A stretch of DNA of 64,000 nucleotides from Psychrobacter pacificensis. Its GTDB lineage: Bacteria > Pseudomonadota > Gammaproteobacteria > Pseudomonadales > Moraxellaceae. The position numbers were made by a program, and so were the translations under genes. Shown piece by piece: positions 18,337-27,783 of the stretch; the stretch's first letter is position 1, and every line of letters starts with the position of its first letter. A model generated the notes under the pieces. It ran no database searches. It was given only the letters and a program-made list of their open reading frames with translations, and was not told the origin of the DNA. The DNA lies in contig NZ_FNAL01000009.1 of assembly GCF_900101915.1 (NCBI RefSeq), positions 52,828 through 116,827 of the forward strand, given 5' to 3'.

Positions 18337-18483
18337 TTAATGTTTACCTAAGATGCTACCATTGTCGTCTTTTTTCGCTTGTTTCGCCGCTTTCTTTTCT
18401 TTGGCGGTCAAAAGTGGTTTCTTTTTGACATTCTTCTTACTGTCTTGACTTTGCTCATGGTAATTCCTTTGTAGATAACGCAT
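18337..18483 (-). CDS. Small basic protein, 48 residues, function unknown
   Basis: An intact 48-codon frame on the minus strand in an otherwise empty 560-base gap. It starts at ATG with AGG five bases upstream and ends in TAA. The product is very lysine-rich in its middle (SKKNVKKKPLLTAKEKKAAK) and ends DDNGSILGKH. It has no signal peptide or membrane segment. The composition, a lysine block followed by an acidic turn and a hydrophobic end, looks like a real small protein rather than a chance frame. Not recognised; a nucleic-acid or ribosome-associated role is only a guess from charge. Confidence 0.5.
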   Translation of the reverse strand: MRYLQRNYHEQSQDSKKNVKKKPLLTAKEKKAAKQAKKDDNGSILGKH

Positions 18484-18824
18484 ACAACCTGCTAAGCCAA
18501 TTGGGCTGACTTAAGGTAAGTATGGTGATGACTAACATACATAACAGCTTACCCAATTGAGTATAAGTTTAAGCGTTGGTAATAGATAGCACTCGCACAA
18601 TTCGCCTACGATTCAGTTCTCTTGTTTCTTTCCTTTAGCGAAATCATTGTTTTAGCCAAGCTATTCGCTAACTGATTCGTTCAATCAATCATGGTATTCA
18701 TAAGTGCTTACTTACGGATACATGGCGATTTGCTATAATTAGCCATAAACCGATTCATAAACGCGGCAAACTCTTATTTATTAACATTTAGCACCACTGT
18801 GCTCACTGTTTTGGTCACCTTATT

Positions 18825-19427
18825 ATGCGTATACGTAAACTATTCAAATTTGAAAACGCTCACATCGTTCGCAACTGTAGCTCTGAGCGCTGCAAACACT
18901 CCATCCATGGTCACAGCTATCAGATTGAGCTGATTTTAGAAGCCACCCGTCTAGACCATGGGCAAATGGTTTATGATTTTGGGCTGCTAAAATCTTCTAT
19001 CAAAGATATTATCGACAGCTTTGATCATGCCATTTGTTTTTGGAACAAAGACGATCCTGAATATGTCGCAGCGTGTAAGAAATTTAGCGCACGCTGGATT
19101 AGCCTACCAGTATCTCCGTCAGCAGAGCAGTTTTCACGGGTGATTTTCTTTTGGGCGCAAGAAATACTGCGACAGACGCAAATGCAAAATGGTGAGGCGG
19201 ATGTCAGGGTGTATTCAGTGATTGCTCATGAAACGGCAACAGGTTACGCGCAGTGTTTCGCCGATGATGTGGCAAACGAGCAGATGGGTAAGCTGGTTTT
19301 AGAGGATTTCGAATTTAGTGAACAAGTTCGTGCTGAGTGGACGGACTCTGATCTGTATGCCAAGCTGATTCGCGGTGAAAGCTTCACCAATCCAACGGTG
19401 ACTATGCAGGTTCAGACTGATGCATAA
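18825..19427 (+). CDS. 6-pyruvoyl-tetrahydropterin synthase / QueD family protein
   Basis: Zinc enzyme of the T-fold family acting on dihydroneopterin triphosphate, either in queuosine precursor synthesis (QueD) or a related pterin step. Visible ligands are H13 (FENAH), then H28 and H30 in HSIHGHSY, with the probable catalytic Cys at 23. YDFGLLKSSIKDIIDSFDHAIC and the ETATGYA segment complete the fold. At 200 residues it is longer than E. coli QueD (about 120), with an insert at about 80-110 and a C-terminal extension. Such longer forms are typical of Moraxellaceae, as far as I recall. It overlaps tsaE by 8 bases. Confidence 0.85.
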   Translation: MRIRKLFKFENAHIVRNCSSERCKHSIHGHSYQIELILEATRLDHGQMVYDFGLLKSSIKDIIDSFDHAICFWNKDDPEYVAACKKFSARWISLPVSPSAEQFSRVIFFWAQEILRQTQMQNGEADVRVYSVIAHETATGYAQCFADDVANEQMGKLVLEDFEFSEQVRAEWTDSDLYAKLIRGESFTNPTVTMQVQTDA

Positions 19428-19950
19428 TGATCAATCAATAGAAAACAGTGACAGCGTGCAAACTTTGATACTGAACTCTGAGCAAGGCACTCAGTTATTG
19501 GCTAAGCAACTGGCAGCATTGCCGCTGACGGGTAGTGTGTGGCTGGCAGGGGATTTGGGTGCAGGTAAAACCACTTTAACGCGTTACTGGTTGCATGCTC
19601 TCGGTCATACTGGTGCGGTAAAAAGCCCAACGTATACCTTGGTTGAGCCTTATAGCATTGAGCAAAGCAATGGCACGACTAAGCCAGTTTATCATGCAGA
19701 TTTATATCGTCTCCAAGATCCAGAAGAGCTGTCTTTTATTGGCTTTGATGAGTATTTAGATGAGCCTGAAGCGCTCGTTATCATTGAATGGGCGAGCCGT
19801 GCTGATGGTTATCTACCGATGCCAACTTTGTTTATCGATATTACGCAAGTTGAAAACGATGATAAAGGTAATGAAGCACGCCAAGTGCACTTAAGAGTAT
19901 CAAAAGCAGGCCAAGCGCAAGGTCTGGATTTATCAAAATTTAATATCTAA
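19420..19950 (+). CDS. tsaE: tRNA threonylcarbamoyladenosine biosynthesis ATPase TsaE
   Basis: ATPase of the TsaB-TsaD-TsaE complex that makes the t6A37 modification of ANN-reading tRNAs. Walker A is GDLGAGKTTLTRYW near residue 45; KSPTYTLVEPY, HADLYRL and IIEWASR are the other family blocks. 176 residues is slightly above the usual 150-160 because of N- and C-terminal tails. The ATG overlaps the stop of the QueD-like gene (ATGCATAA), and mutL follows after 41 bases, so QueD-like, tsaE, mutL and miaA probably share a transcript. tsaE-mutL-miaA-hfq is the order also found in E. coli. Confidence 0.93.
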   Translation: MHNDQSIENSDSVQTLILNSEQGTQLLAKQLAALPLTGSVWLAGDLGAGKTTLTRYWLHALGHTGAVKSPTYTLVEPYSIEQSNGTTKPVYHADLYRLQDPEELSFIGFDEYLDEPEALVIIEWASRADGYLPMPTLFIDITQVENDDKGNEARQVHLRVSKAGQAQGLDLSKFNI

Positions 19951-19991
19951 ATCACACCACTTGCCATTCTTTTAAAATATGACATCTATCA

Positions 19992-21728
19992 ATGCCAGAT
20001 AACCACCACAACACCCGCATCAAAAAACTATCGCCGCTGCTGATTAATCAACTAGCAGCAGGTGAGGTCGTGACACGTCCAGCAGCGGTCGTCAAAGAGC
20101 TGCTCGAAAATGCCATTGATGCAGGTGCCACCGATATTGAGATACGTATTACTCAAGGTGGTATGGGCATGATTGAAGTGGTGGATAACGGTGTGGGTAT
20201 TCATCCTGATGATATGGTGATGGCGATTACTCGTCATGCGACTAGCAAAGTCGCTGATGTTGCGAACTTGCACGGCATTACGACGCTCGGTTTTCGAGGT
20301 GAAGCATTGGCAGCGATGGCGGCTGTCTCTCGTTTGACCTTGACGAGTAGCCATGATGAGAGTGGTATAGGCCGTCAACTACAGGTGGCTGGGGTGTTAG
20401 ATGATACCCCAAAGCTCACACCAGTCGTGCATAATCGCGGCACAACAATCATAGTCAAAGACTTATATTTCAATGTGCCTGCCCGCCGCGGTAATTTAAA
20501 ATCTATTGCCACTGAATTTGGCCATATCGAGACCATCGTCCGTGAAGTCGCACTGGCGCGAGCTGATGTCGCACTGACACTTTTTCATGACAATAAAAAG
20601 CGGTTATCATTGTCTGCAAATGCTACAAACGTTAACGATAATGATGCTAACTGTCTACCATTGCCGCGTCTAGAACAAGCGACTGGTATGCCATTAACGG
20701 ACAATGCGCTAGCGATATCGATAGATTTATCGAGTCTTGTGCAGTCGTCTGTAGCGTACGGCGATAGCACGGTTAATCAGGCAGCAATCAGTGGCTGGTT
20801 ATGGCCGATGACTGATGAGCAGATAGCATTGCCAAAGCTAATTTATGTGAATGGTCGCTTGGTAAAAGAAGCATTGATCAGTAACCAAATGCGTCAACTT
20901 GCTCAGAGCGCTCAGCTAGCAGGTATGGGGTATGCGCTTTATTTTGAGTTGCCAACCCAGTGGCTCAATGTCAATGTGCATCCATCGAAGCAGCGTATCA
21001 AAATCAGTCCGCTAAACAATATCATGGCTCACTTAAGCCATACGATTCGTTCACAGCTAAAAATAGTCAATGCTACGTCAAAGGTTGCTAGCCCCGATAA
21101 TCCAGAAGTGTCAAAAAAAGACGTCTCTGTAGATAATTTGTCTGACACACATTTGCCCAATGATATGCCTATAGATCACACAAGACAGAGCAGGCAAGTG
21201 CAAGCTCCTAGGCAGTCATATCAATCTGCTTCAAGCAAATCATTTTCACATAAGTCGCCAGCTAAAGAACCAGCACCATCTTATGTCGATGAGCCGTTAC
21301 AGCAAAGTCGCCGTACTTCGTATCGTTCATCCGAAGCGCCTACAGTTTCATCCTTACCAATCTGCTTGGATATTATTAATGATGCAGAGGCTCTTGTTAT
21401 CGATTCAACCGCAACTGATAAAAACCTACCTTGGCTCTTATTTTATCATCAAGGGCAATGTCTATTAATAAGTACTAAAGACTGGCAGTCAAAGGTAAGA
21501 CAGTTGTTTGAATCATCTATATTTAGCAATAAGGTATTTAAAAAAGATAAAATGTCAAACAGTGCTATGGAGATCAATCAACAGCTTACAACAGTAAGCT
21601 CGCAAATGACTGCACAAGACTCTGCGGTTTTTGTCGCAGATCTCGCTGATATACTGACAAGAAATGCGATCAGAATCTTAGACAGTCATCGTTTAGTCAC
21701 ACTAATGTTATCTTCTACATCCGAATAA
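19992..21728 (+). CDS. mutL: DNA mismatch repair protein MutL
   Basis: GHKL ATPase that couples MutS mismatch recognition to strand removal. Motifs: ELLENAIDAGAT (motif I), VDNGVGI (II), TTLGFRGEALAAMAAV (III) and the RRGN segment. The N-terminal domain covers about 1-340, a hydrophilic Ser/Gln/Pro-rich linker about 355-460, and a short C-terminal dimerisation domain the rest, to 578 residues. I do not see the DQHAxxER endonuclease motif in the C-terminal part, which would make it an E. coli-like, nicking-deficient MutL relying on another endonuclease or activity. The C-terminal domain looks shorter and more diverged than usual. Confidence 0.95.
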   Translation: MPDNHHNTRIKKLSPLLINQLAAGEVVTRPAAVVKELLENAIDAGATDIEIRITQGGMGMIEVVDNGVGIHPDDMVMAITRHATSKVADVANLHGITTLGFRGEALAAMAAVSRLTLTSSHDESGIGRQLQVAGVLDDTPKLTPVVHNRGTTIIVKDLYFNVPARRGNLKSIATEFGHIETIVREVALARADVALTLFHDNKKRLSLSANATNVNDNDANCLPLPRLEQATGMPLTDNALAISIDLSSLVQSSVAYGDSTVNQAAISGWLWPMTDEQIALPKLIYVNGRLVKEALISNQMRQLAQSAQLAGMGYALYFELPTQWLNVNVHPSKQRIKISPLNNIMAHLSHTIRSQLKIVNATSKVASPDNPEVSKKDVSVDNLSDTHLPNDMPIDHTRQSRQVQAPRQSYQSASSKSFSHKSPAKEPAPSYVDEPLQQSRRTSYRSSEAPTVSSLPICLDIINDAEALVIDSTATDKNLPWLLFYHQGQCLLISTKDWQSKVRQLFESSIFSNKVFKKDKMSNSAMEINQQLTTVSSQMTAQDSAVFVADLADILTRNAIRILDSHRLVTLMLSSTSE

Positions 21729-21780
21729 ATATCAAGCTGACTACTATTTTAGCCAACTACATATTGAGAAAGGCAATTCT

Positions 21781-22929
21781 ATGCAATATTCGTCTGATAG
21801 CGTCTCTACTAATCTGCCTGATAATAGTGTCGTGTGTCTGATGGCGCCCACTGCCAGCGGAAAAACAGCATTAGCATATGAATTATACGATACAGGCCGT
21901 TTTGAACTGATTTCTGTGGATTCAGCACTGATATATCGCGATATGAATATTGGTACCGCAAAACCAATAGCAGATGAATTAACGCGTTATCCGCATCATT
22001 TGGTTGATATTATTGATCCCATGCAAAGCTATAGCGTCGCTGAGTTTATTGATGATGTAGCACGTCTTATTGATGAGTGTCATGAGCGCAAAAAGATACC
22101 GCTGTTAGTAGGCGGCACTATGATGTACTACATGGCGCTACTCGATGGCCTGTCTCCCGTACCTGATAGCGATGACAGCGTACGTGCACGCGTTGAGCAG
22201 TGGCGACAAGAGGAAGGTATCAGTGCTTTATATGATTATCTTGGCCATGTTGACTCAGTTAGCCATCAGCGTTTGAATGCGACGGATACTCAGCGCATTA
22301 CTCGGGCAATTGAGGTTTATTTGCAGACAGATAGGCCCATAAGCGACTGGCAGCGTGAGCCAAAACAAGCTTTGGCCCATCATCCAGAACAGCAGTGGCA
22401 TGCATTGTCAGTGATACCAGACCGCCCGTGGTTACATGCGCGTATCGAACAGCGCCTTGATATCATGTGGCAAGAAGGGTTAGTGGCAGAGGTTGTTGGC
22501 TTACTTGAGAAGTACCCGCTGACCCCTAATATGCCGTCGATGCGCTGTGTGGGTTATCGCCAAGTATTGGAATATCTCGTTCGTACGCAGCATCCAGTAT
22601 TGGATAAAACCCATTTGGACAAAGCCCAATTTTATGAAGCCTTTGCAGACTCTAAAAGCCTAATGGCCATAAATAAGATGCAAGGCGAGGGCGTTTACAC
22701 AAATGCTCAGCCAGATGTATCCTATGCTGAGACCGAAGCGCTTGCTTGTCAGGAAATGCAAAATAAGGCATTATATGCCACAAGGCAGCTGGCAAAACGC
22801 CAATATACATGGCTTAGAAAAGTTGCTCAATTGCCTGATGCTGCATCTGAGTTTGATGATGCGGTCACCAAAGGGATGGTGCTAAAAAACTTTACAACAA
22901 TGGCACAAGCAAGAGATTATCTTTTTTGA
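21781..22929 (+). CDS. miaA: tRNA dimethylallyltransferase
   Basis: Adds the dimethylallyl group to A37 of tRNAs reading UNN codons. MAPTASGKTALAYEL is the P-loop; DSALIYRDMNIGTAKP, HHLVDIIDP, LLVGGTMMYYMALLDG and MPSMRCVGYRQ follow in order, then ATRQLAKRQYTWLR. At 382 residues it is about 70 longer than E. coli MiaA. The excess is an insert at about 267-327 between CVGYRQVLEYL and YATRQLAKRQ, a place where the family normally has about a dozen residues. The insert is acidic and contains no known motif. It lies between mutL and hfq as in other gammaproteobacteria. Confidence 0.94.
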   Translation: MQYSSDSVSTNLPDNSVVCLMAPTASGKTALAYELYDTGRFELISVDSALIYRDMNIGTAKPIADELTRYPHHLVDIIDPMQSYSVAEFIDDVARLIDECHERKKIPLLVGGTMMYYMALLDGLSPVPDSDDSVRARVEQWRQEEGISALYDYLGHVDSVSHQRLNATDTQRITRAIEVYLQTDRPISDWQREPKQALAHHPEQQWHALSVIPDRPWLHARIEQRLDIMWQEGLVAEVVGLLEKYPLTPNMPSMRCVGYRQVLEYLVRTQHPVLDKTHLDKAQFYEAFADSKSLMAINKMQGEGVYTNAQPDVSYAETEALACQEMQNKALYATRQLAKRQYTWLRKVAQLPDAASEFDDAVTKGMVLKNFTTMAQARDYLF

Positions 22930-23333
22930 AAATATACTTTTATCTTATTGGCTTGCGTCTTACTTTACGTTTTCAAAGCACGTTATTGATATATAAATAA
23001 AGAATCACAATTAGTTTCAAAAATTAGCGTGGATAACTGTTATAATTTGAGCTTACTACAGATCTAGTAGCCGTTAAATACAGTTATCTTGGTAGTAGAT
23101 AGCTATTAACTTTTACAGAAAAAACGCTTGATGAAACAAGTGGTTACCTAATTACTGACAATGATAACGTACTCGCGTTAAAGTGGAATAACTTAAGAAC
23201 AATGAATATTTATTTAGATACGTTTTATAAAGAAAACATATTATTGTATCTACCTTTTAGCCACTATAATTAAATTGACACTTAGAATAATTGGCACTCT
23301 AAACATAACTATATAATATTTAGGAGAGATTTC
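22930..23333. other. miaA-hfq intergenic region
   Basis: 404 AT-rich bases without a supported gene. It contains the extended -10 at 23038-23046, so an hfq transcript would have a leader of about 280 bases. A short palindrome (ctacagatctagtag) at about 23055-23069 is the only clear symmetry. Confidence 0.5.
23038..23046 (+). promoter_or_regulatory. Extended -10 element before hfq
   Basis: TGTTATAAT, a perfect -10 with TGn extension and no good -35. The same arrangement is found before the carboxynorspermidine dehydrogenase gene. Confidence 0.5.
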
Positions 23334-23864
23334 ATGTCAAAAGGACAAACTTTACAAGATCCATTCTTGAATTCGCTGCGCAAAGATCGCATTCCTGTCT
23401 CTATTTTTTTGGTTAACGGTATCAAGCTGCAAGGCCAAATTGAATCATTCGATCAATATGTTGTACTCCTCAAAAATACAGTCAGTCAGATGGTATATAA
23501 ACATGCCATCTCAACCGTAGTGCCAGCTCGTAACCCGCGTAGTAGTACAACCACTACAGGTACTGGCGCTCAACCTCAAGGCTTAGCGCAAACTGGTTAT
23601 CAAGGGGGTGGCTTTGAGCGTGGCAGCAATCCTGCTGCGGGCGGTTTTGAAGAGCGTGGTTTTGCCTCTAGTCGTAGTGGATTTAATCGCGGAGGGTTTA
23701 GTCAAGGTCAAGAACGTGGCTTTGAGCGTGGTAGCTTTGGACAAGGTCAGGAACGCGGTTTTGAGCGCGGCGGCTTTGGACAGGATCGTGGTTTTGATGC
23801 ACCGACAGACGGTACGGGCTTTGAAGAAAAGCCGGACAACGGATCGAATGATACCAATAGTTAA
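23334..23864 (+). CDS. hfq: RNA chaperone Hfq with long Gly/Arg/Phe-rich tail
   Basis: Hexameric Sm-like protein pairing small RNAs with mRNAs. Residues 1-66 are a typical core: [28 protein letters not shown] (Sm1) and [12 protein letters not shown] (Sm2, with the RNA-binding KH). Residues 67-176 form a low-complexity tail made of repeats such as [20 protein letters not shown], ending in an acidic tip ([12 protein letters not shown]). E. coli Hfq has only 102 residues; long glycine-rich tails are known from Acinetobacter and relatives. The repeats also show at DNA level (23700-23780). ATG with AGGAGAG upstream. Confidence 0.96.
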   Translation: MSKGQTLQDPFLNSLRKDRIPVSIFLVNGIKLQGQIESFDQYVVLLKNTVSQMVYKHAISTVVPARNPRSSTTTTGTGAQPQGLAQTGYQGGGFERGSNPAAGGFEERGFASSRSGFNRGGFSQGQERGFERGSFGQGQERGFERGGFGQDRGFDAPTDGTGFEEKPDNGSNDTNS

Positions 23865-23925
23865 TTAGCTGCACGCATTGAGTATATTATCCAACTATAC
23901 ATTAAAAGACATGATTTATACGATT

Positions 23926-23953
23926 AAGACCTGCTGCTATAGTGGGTTTTTTT
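23926..23953 (+). terminator. Probable terminator after hfq
   Basis: A 7-bp stem with two G-U pairs (acctgct / agtgggt) followed by eight T residues, about 60 bases past the stop. Confidence 0.6.
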
Positions 23954-24084
23954 TATATAAATAAGCAGATAGTTACTGTAAAAAATAATGGCTGCCTCCA
24001 TTATATAAATGGTAGGCCATTATTAATATGAAACAGAGTATAGTAAAATACTAGGTTGATTCATTATAAAAATAGAGCAGATTC

Positions 24085-25077
24085 ATGAGCGATACTACAA
24101 CTGATTTGACCCATGAGCAATTTATCACAACGGCTATTGACGCGATTAATACTGAGATATCTGCATTAGCATTGTTGACGGAGCAGATAGATGACAGGTT
24201 TGCACAAGCATGTGACGTTATTTTGGCTTGTCAGGGTCGAGTGGTAGTAACGGGCATGGGTAAATCAGGATTGATTGGACGTAAAATAGCAGCGACTTTT
24301 GCCTCGACGGGTACGCCTGCTTTTTTTATGCATCCTGGTGAGGCAGGTCATGGCGATTTGGGCATGCTGGTCAAAGGTGATGTACTGCTTGCTATCTCGA
24401 ACTCTGGTGAATCCGATGAGATTAAGATGCTATTGCCAGTGGTCAAACGCTTGAACATCCCTCTAATTAGTATCAGCCGAGATAAACGCGGTATGCTGCC
24501 ACGAGCGGCTGATATTGTTTTGACCCTTGGCCACTCACAAGAGGCTTGTCCGCTCAATCTTGCCCCTACATCGAGTACAACGGCTACCTTAGCGTTAGGG
24601 GATGCTCTAGCGGTCGCCTTGGTACATGCTCGTAACTTCACTTCTGAGGACTTTGCATTATCGCATCCAGCGGGCGCATTAGGTCGTCAGCTATTGACGC
24701 GTGTCGAAGATTTAATGCATACCAAGTCAGAAGACTTACCCTTGATTCACCAACAAGCACCGCTACAGCAAGCACTATTTACGATGTCTGCTGGACGCTT
24801 AGGGATGACCGTGGTGACGGATGATAATGATAAAGTCGTTGGCGTATTTACAGATGGTGACTTACGCCGTGGTCTTGAAAAAGGTATTGATCTACAAACG
24901 CCGATGAATGAGGTAATGGTCAGTAACCCACGCCATATCAGTAAAACAATGCGCGCATCGGATGCCTTGAGTGTCATGAATGAAAATGGTATCAGTCAAT
25001 TACTAATTATTGATGATGAAGATCGTTTAGAAGCAGTCATTACGGTTCATGATCTATTACAAGCTGGTGTAAAGTAA
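24085..25077 (+). CDS. kdsD: D-arabinose 5-phosphate isomerase (KpsF/GutQ family)
   Basis: Isomerises ribulose 5-phosphate to arabinose 5-phosphate for Kdo synthesis. An SIS domain (about 45-180) has GMGKSGLIGRKIAATFASTGTPAFFMHPGEAGHGDLG, of which the His residues and ISNSGES are signature parts; two CBS domains follow (about 212-330). 330 residues matches E. coli KdsD. It heads kdsD-kdsC-lptC-lptA-lptB, the standard order for lipopolysaccharide precursor and transport genes. The preceding gap holds only the hfq terminator, so the operon promoter is probably at 23960-24080. Confidence 0.95.
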   Translation: MSDTTTDLTHEQFITTAIDAINTEISALALLTEQIDDRFAQACDVILACQGRVVVTGMGKSGLIGRKIAATFASTGTPAFFMHPGEAGHGDLGMLVKGDVLLAISNSGESDEIKMLLPVVKRLNIPLISISRDKRGMLPRAADIVLTLGHSQEACPLNLAPTSSTTATLALGDALAVALVHARNFTSEDFALSHPAGALGRQLLTRVEDLMHTKSEDLPLIHQQAPLQQALFTMSAGRLGMTVVTDDNDKVVGVFTDGDLRRGLEKGIDLQTPMNEVMVSNPRHISKTMRASDALSVMNENGISQLLIIDDEDRLEAVITVHDLLQAGVK

Positions 25078-25153
25078 TTCATTAATAGTTGATAGAACGA
25101 TTGGTTTTTCATATAAAATAGTTAGAAAAATATTCGTCAAAAAGAGACAAATA

Positions 25154-25720
25154 ATGCAAGATTTAATAAAAAAAGCCGGACAAGTAAAGCTATTGATCAT
25201 GGATGTCGATGGGATTTTATCTAATGGTCAAATTATCTACGACGCAAATGGTATCGAAACCAAAGCGTTTTCAGTACAGGATGGCGTCGGTGTTAAGTCT
25301 CTAGCGCGTTATGGCATTTTAACTGCTATTATTACTGGGCGTAGCAGCGCTATGGTTGATAAACGTGCAACAGAAATGGGTGTCAATCATGTGGTACAAG
25401 GACGGGATGATAAGCTCATTGCACTAAAAGAGTTATTATCGTCTCTTGACCCTGCGCTCAATATTACTGCTGCCGACTGCGCTTATATGGGTGATGACTT
25501 GCCAGATATTAAAGCGATGCAAACGGTAGGGTTTGCAGCAACCGTACCCAATGCACACGCGGAAGTCATAAAACGCAGTGATATGGTCACCACTCGAGCA
25601 GGGGGTGCAGGTGCAGTACGTGAAGTATGTGATCTCATCTTAAAGGGGTACGGACATTATCAAGACTTTATTGCACATTATACGCTTGATGAAACTCAAG
25701 CTCAGGATGAACTGTCGTGA
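25154..25720 (+). CDS. kdsC: 3-deoxy-D-manno-octulosonate 8-phosphate phosphatase
   Basis: HAD-superfamily phosphatase without a cap domain, which releases Kdo from Kdo 8-phosphate. MDVDGILSNGQIIY near residue 17 supplies the two catalytic Asp residues; TGRSS, the Lys of KLIALKELL and MGDDLPDIKAM are the other HAD motifs. 188 residues is typical. It ends in GTGA shared with lptC (4-base overlap), which implies translational coupling. Confidence 0.95.
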   Translation: MQDLIKKAGQVKLLIMDVDGILSNGQIIYDANGIETKAFSVQDGVGVKSLARYGILTAIITGRSSAMVDKRATEMGVNHVVQGRDDKLIALKELLSSLDPALNITAADCAYMGDDLPDIKAMQTVGFAATVPNAHAEVIKRSDMVTTRAGGAGAVREVCDLILKGYGHYQDFIAHYTLDETQAQDELS

Positions 25721-26301
25721 ATACACGTGTTCTCATTATATTAGCGTTGATTATTGCTGGTATTGCGGGCTGGTTTTTCCAGCAACAAGGGGATGTGTCG
25801 CCACCAGTCAATATCGAGACGACAGATGTCGATTATGAAGCCACTGATATCAAAGCAGTTCAGACAAATGAGCAAGGTGAAACTGAGTATGAACTTACTG
25901 CTGAGTCTTTAACGCATAATCCTGAGACCAATCAGGATGAGATGTCAGGCATCACGATGAATTGGGAGCCGTCAACAGAGCAGCGCTACCGTATTCAAGC
26001 AGGTAGTGCAGCCATCAGTCAGCAAACAGGGGAGTTGAGCTTATCAGGTGGCTTTACACTGGTTAGCGAAGGTAATAAAGAGGCGTCTGATATTGAGCCA
26101 ATCAAAGTGACTGGTAGTACCCTAAAAGGCAATACAAAGTCTGGTCAAGTGTATAGCGATGAGCCCGTCAAAATTGAACAAGGGATGAATCGTTTTGAAG
26201 CATCCAGCATGACTGCCAATCTGGAAACGGGTGAATATGAGTTTGGGCAAGTTGCTGTCGCTTTTACGCCCGCTGATCGTCAAGACAAAGCATTATTTTA
26301 A
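25717..26301 (+). CDS. lptC: LPS export protein LptC
   Basis: Bitopic inner-membrane protein linking the LptBFG transporter to LptA. One N-terminal membrane segment (about 4-20) is followed by a periplasmic beta-jellyroll domain; TDIKAVQTNEQGETEYELTAESLTHNP and the later GSTLKGNTKSGQVYSDEPVKIEQG are LptC-like. 194 residues is normal. It starts with GTG overlapping the kdsC stop. Sequence conservation in this family is low, so the name rests on both the profile and the position between kdsC and lptA. Confidence 0.92.
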   Translation: MNTRVLIILALIIAGIAGWFFQQQGDVSPPVNIETTDVDYEATDIKAVQTNEQGETEYELTAESLTHNPETNQDEMSGITMNWEPSTEQRYRIQAGSAAISQQTGELSLSGGFTLVSEGNKEASDIEPIKVTGSTLKGNTKSGQVYSDEPVKIEQGMNRFEASSMTANLETGEYEFGQVAVAFTPADRQDKALF

Positions 26302-26337
26302 ACTAGCGTTTTCTACTACATTAAAACAGCAGCCATC

Positions 26338-26937
26338 ATGAAGTTTGCAAATCCTATCAACAATTATGAAACGAGTTATTATATGAAATCTAAATTTTTG
26401 CCTACTTTATGCGCATCAATCTGCTCACATAAGCTACGTGTTGTTCCAACGTTTATGTTGTTAGCCCTACCATTGTATGGCCATGCACTGCCATCAGATG
26501 CCAATCAGCAAATCAAACTGCTAGCGGACAAGGCCACTTATAGTGAGCGTACTGGCGTCACTAGTTACTCAGGTAATGTCATTATTACTCAAGGCACTTT
26601 TAAAATGACTGCGGACAATATCACAGTCAATCTCTCGCAGCAGCGCAGCATTAATTCAGCGGTAGCGACGGGTCGTCCAGCAACTATGCAGCAGGTTGTG
26701 ACGCAAGAAAAAGGCTTGGCAAAAGGTCAGGCAAATAAGATTGATTATAACGCGGTATCTGGCATTATCACTCTAACAGGAAATGCCAAGCTGGTTCAGA
26801 ATGGGGCAAGTTTTGCCGGTAATGTTATTCGTTATAGTCTAAAAGCAGGTGATGTAGAAGCGACCGCTGGTGGTAATCAGCGAGTAGAGTTGGTATTTCC
26901 ACCAAATAATAATACCAACCAAAGTGGCGTTCGCTAA
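26338..26937 (+). CDS. lptA: Periplasmic LPS-transport protein LptA
   Basis: Forms the periplasmic bridge for lipopolysaccharide. OstA-type repeat structure: LLADKATYSERTGVTSYSGNVIITQGTFKMTADNI, then the ANKIDYNAVSGIITLTGNAKLVQNGASFAGN block. A signal peptide ends near LYGHA. Two starts are possible, ATG 26338 and ATG 26383; the second gives a more ordinary signal peptide (MKSKFLPTL...), while the first adds 15 residues. The gene follows lptC by 36 bases and precedes lptB by 66. Confidence 0.93.
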   Translation: MKFANPINNYETSYYMKSKFLPTLCASICSHKLRVVPTFMLLALPLYGHALPSDANQQIKLLADKATYSERTGVTSYSGNVIITQGTFKMTADNITVNLSQQRSINSAVATGRPATMQQVVTQEKGLAKGQANKIDYNAVSGIITLTGNAKLVQNGASFAGNVIRYSLKAGDVEATAGGNQRVELVFPPNNNTNQSGVR

Positions 26938-27003
26938 CCTAGCCAACCAAAGCATGAATAGGTTTTTGGTAGTATACGAATATCGTGAAAGCAAGAGTAA
27001 GCT

Positions 27004-27783
27004 ATGAGTGACAATAAAAATATAGATTCTTCAGTATCAAATAGCAATACGGCGCCTGTCGCTCGCTTGACTATGCAAAATTTGGGTAAACGTTACGGCA
27101 AGCGCTGGGTAGTCAAAGATGTCTCGTTTTCTGTTGAGCAAGGCCAAGTTGTTGGACTGCTAGGCCCGAATGGTGCTGGTAAAACGACCAGTTTTTACAT
27201 GGTGGTGGGACTGGTCAATATGGATAAGGGCCGTGTCACTCTAGGAAAAATGGATCTGTCTAAATACGCTATGCACGAGCGTGCTCGTGCTGGTATTGGT
27301 TATTTGCCGCAAGAAGCGTCGATTTTCCGTAAATTATCTATCGAAGACAATATATTGGCGATTTTGCAGACTCGTACAGAATTAAGTAAAGCTGAGCAGC
27401 AGCAAGAGCTTGAAAAGCTGATTGGCGAATTTCATTTAGAACATGTACGTACCTCACTTGGAATGAGTGTGTCAGGCGGCGAGCGTCGTCGCTGTGAAAT
27501 TGCTCGTGCGCTAGCAGCGGATCCTAAATTTATCTTATTGGATGAGCCATTTGCTGGTGTAGACCCCATTTCTGTTGGCGATATCAAGGATGTTGTTTTG
27601 ACACTGAAAAATCGTGGTATTGGTGTCTTAATCACTGATCACAATGTTCGTGATACGTTAGCCATCTGTGAAAAGGCTTATATTGTTTCAGAAGGGGCTA
27701 TCATTGCCGAAGGTACTTCATCGGAAGTCTTAGAAAATGATCTGGTCAAATCTGTTTACTTAGGTAAAGACTTTCAAGTATAG
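27004..27783 (+). CDS. lptB: LPS export ATP-binding protein LptB
   Basis: ABC ATPase that powers lipopolysaccharide extraction. Walker A is [17 protein letters not shown] near residue 55, the signature [16 protein letters not shown], Walker [13 protein letters not shown] and switch His in [10 protein letters not shown]. 259 residues fits with a short hydrophilic N-terminal extension of about 20. The last gene of the Kdo/Lpt operon; rpoN, the next gene in E. coli, is not here. Confidence 0.96.
   Translation: MSDNKNIDSSVSNSNTAPVARLTMQNLGKRYGKRWVVKDVSFSVEQGQVVGLLGPNGAGKTTSFYMVVGLVNMDKGRVTLGKMDLSKYAMHERARAGIGYLPQEASIFRKLSIEDNILAILQTRTELSKAEQQQELEKLIGEFHLEHVRTSLGMSVSGGERRRCEIARALAADPKFILLDEPFAGVDPISVGDIKDVVLTLKNRGIGVLITDHNVRDTLAICEKAYIVSEGAIIAEGTSSEVLENDLVKSVYLGKDFQV

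Noticed and set aside
19992..21728. MutL with an endonuclease site
   Set aside because: The metal-binding DQHAxxER-type motif was looked for in the C-terminal part and is not there.
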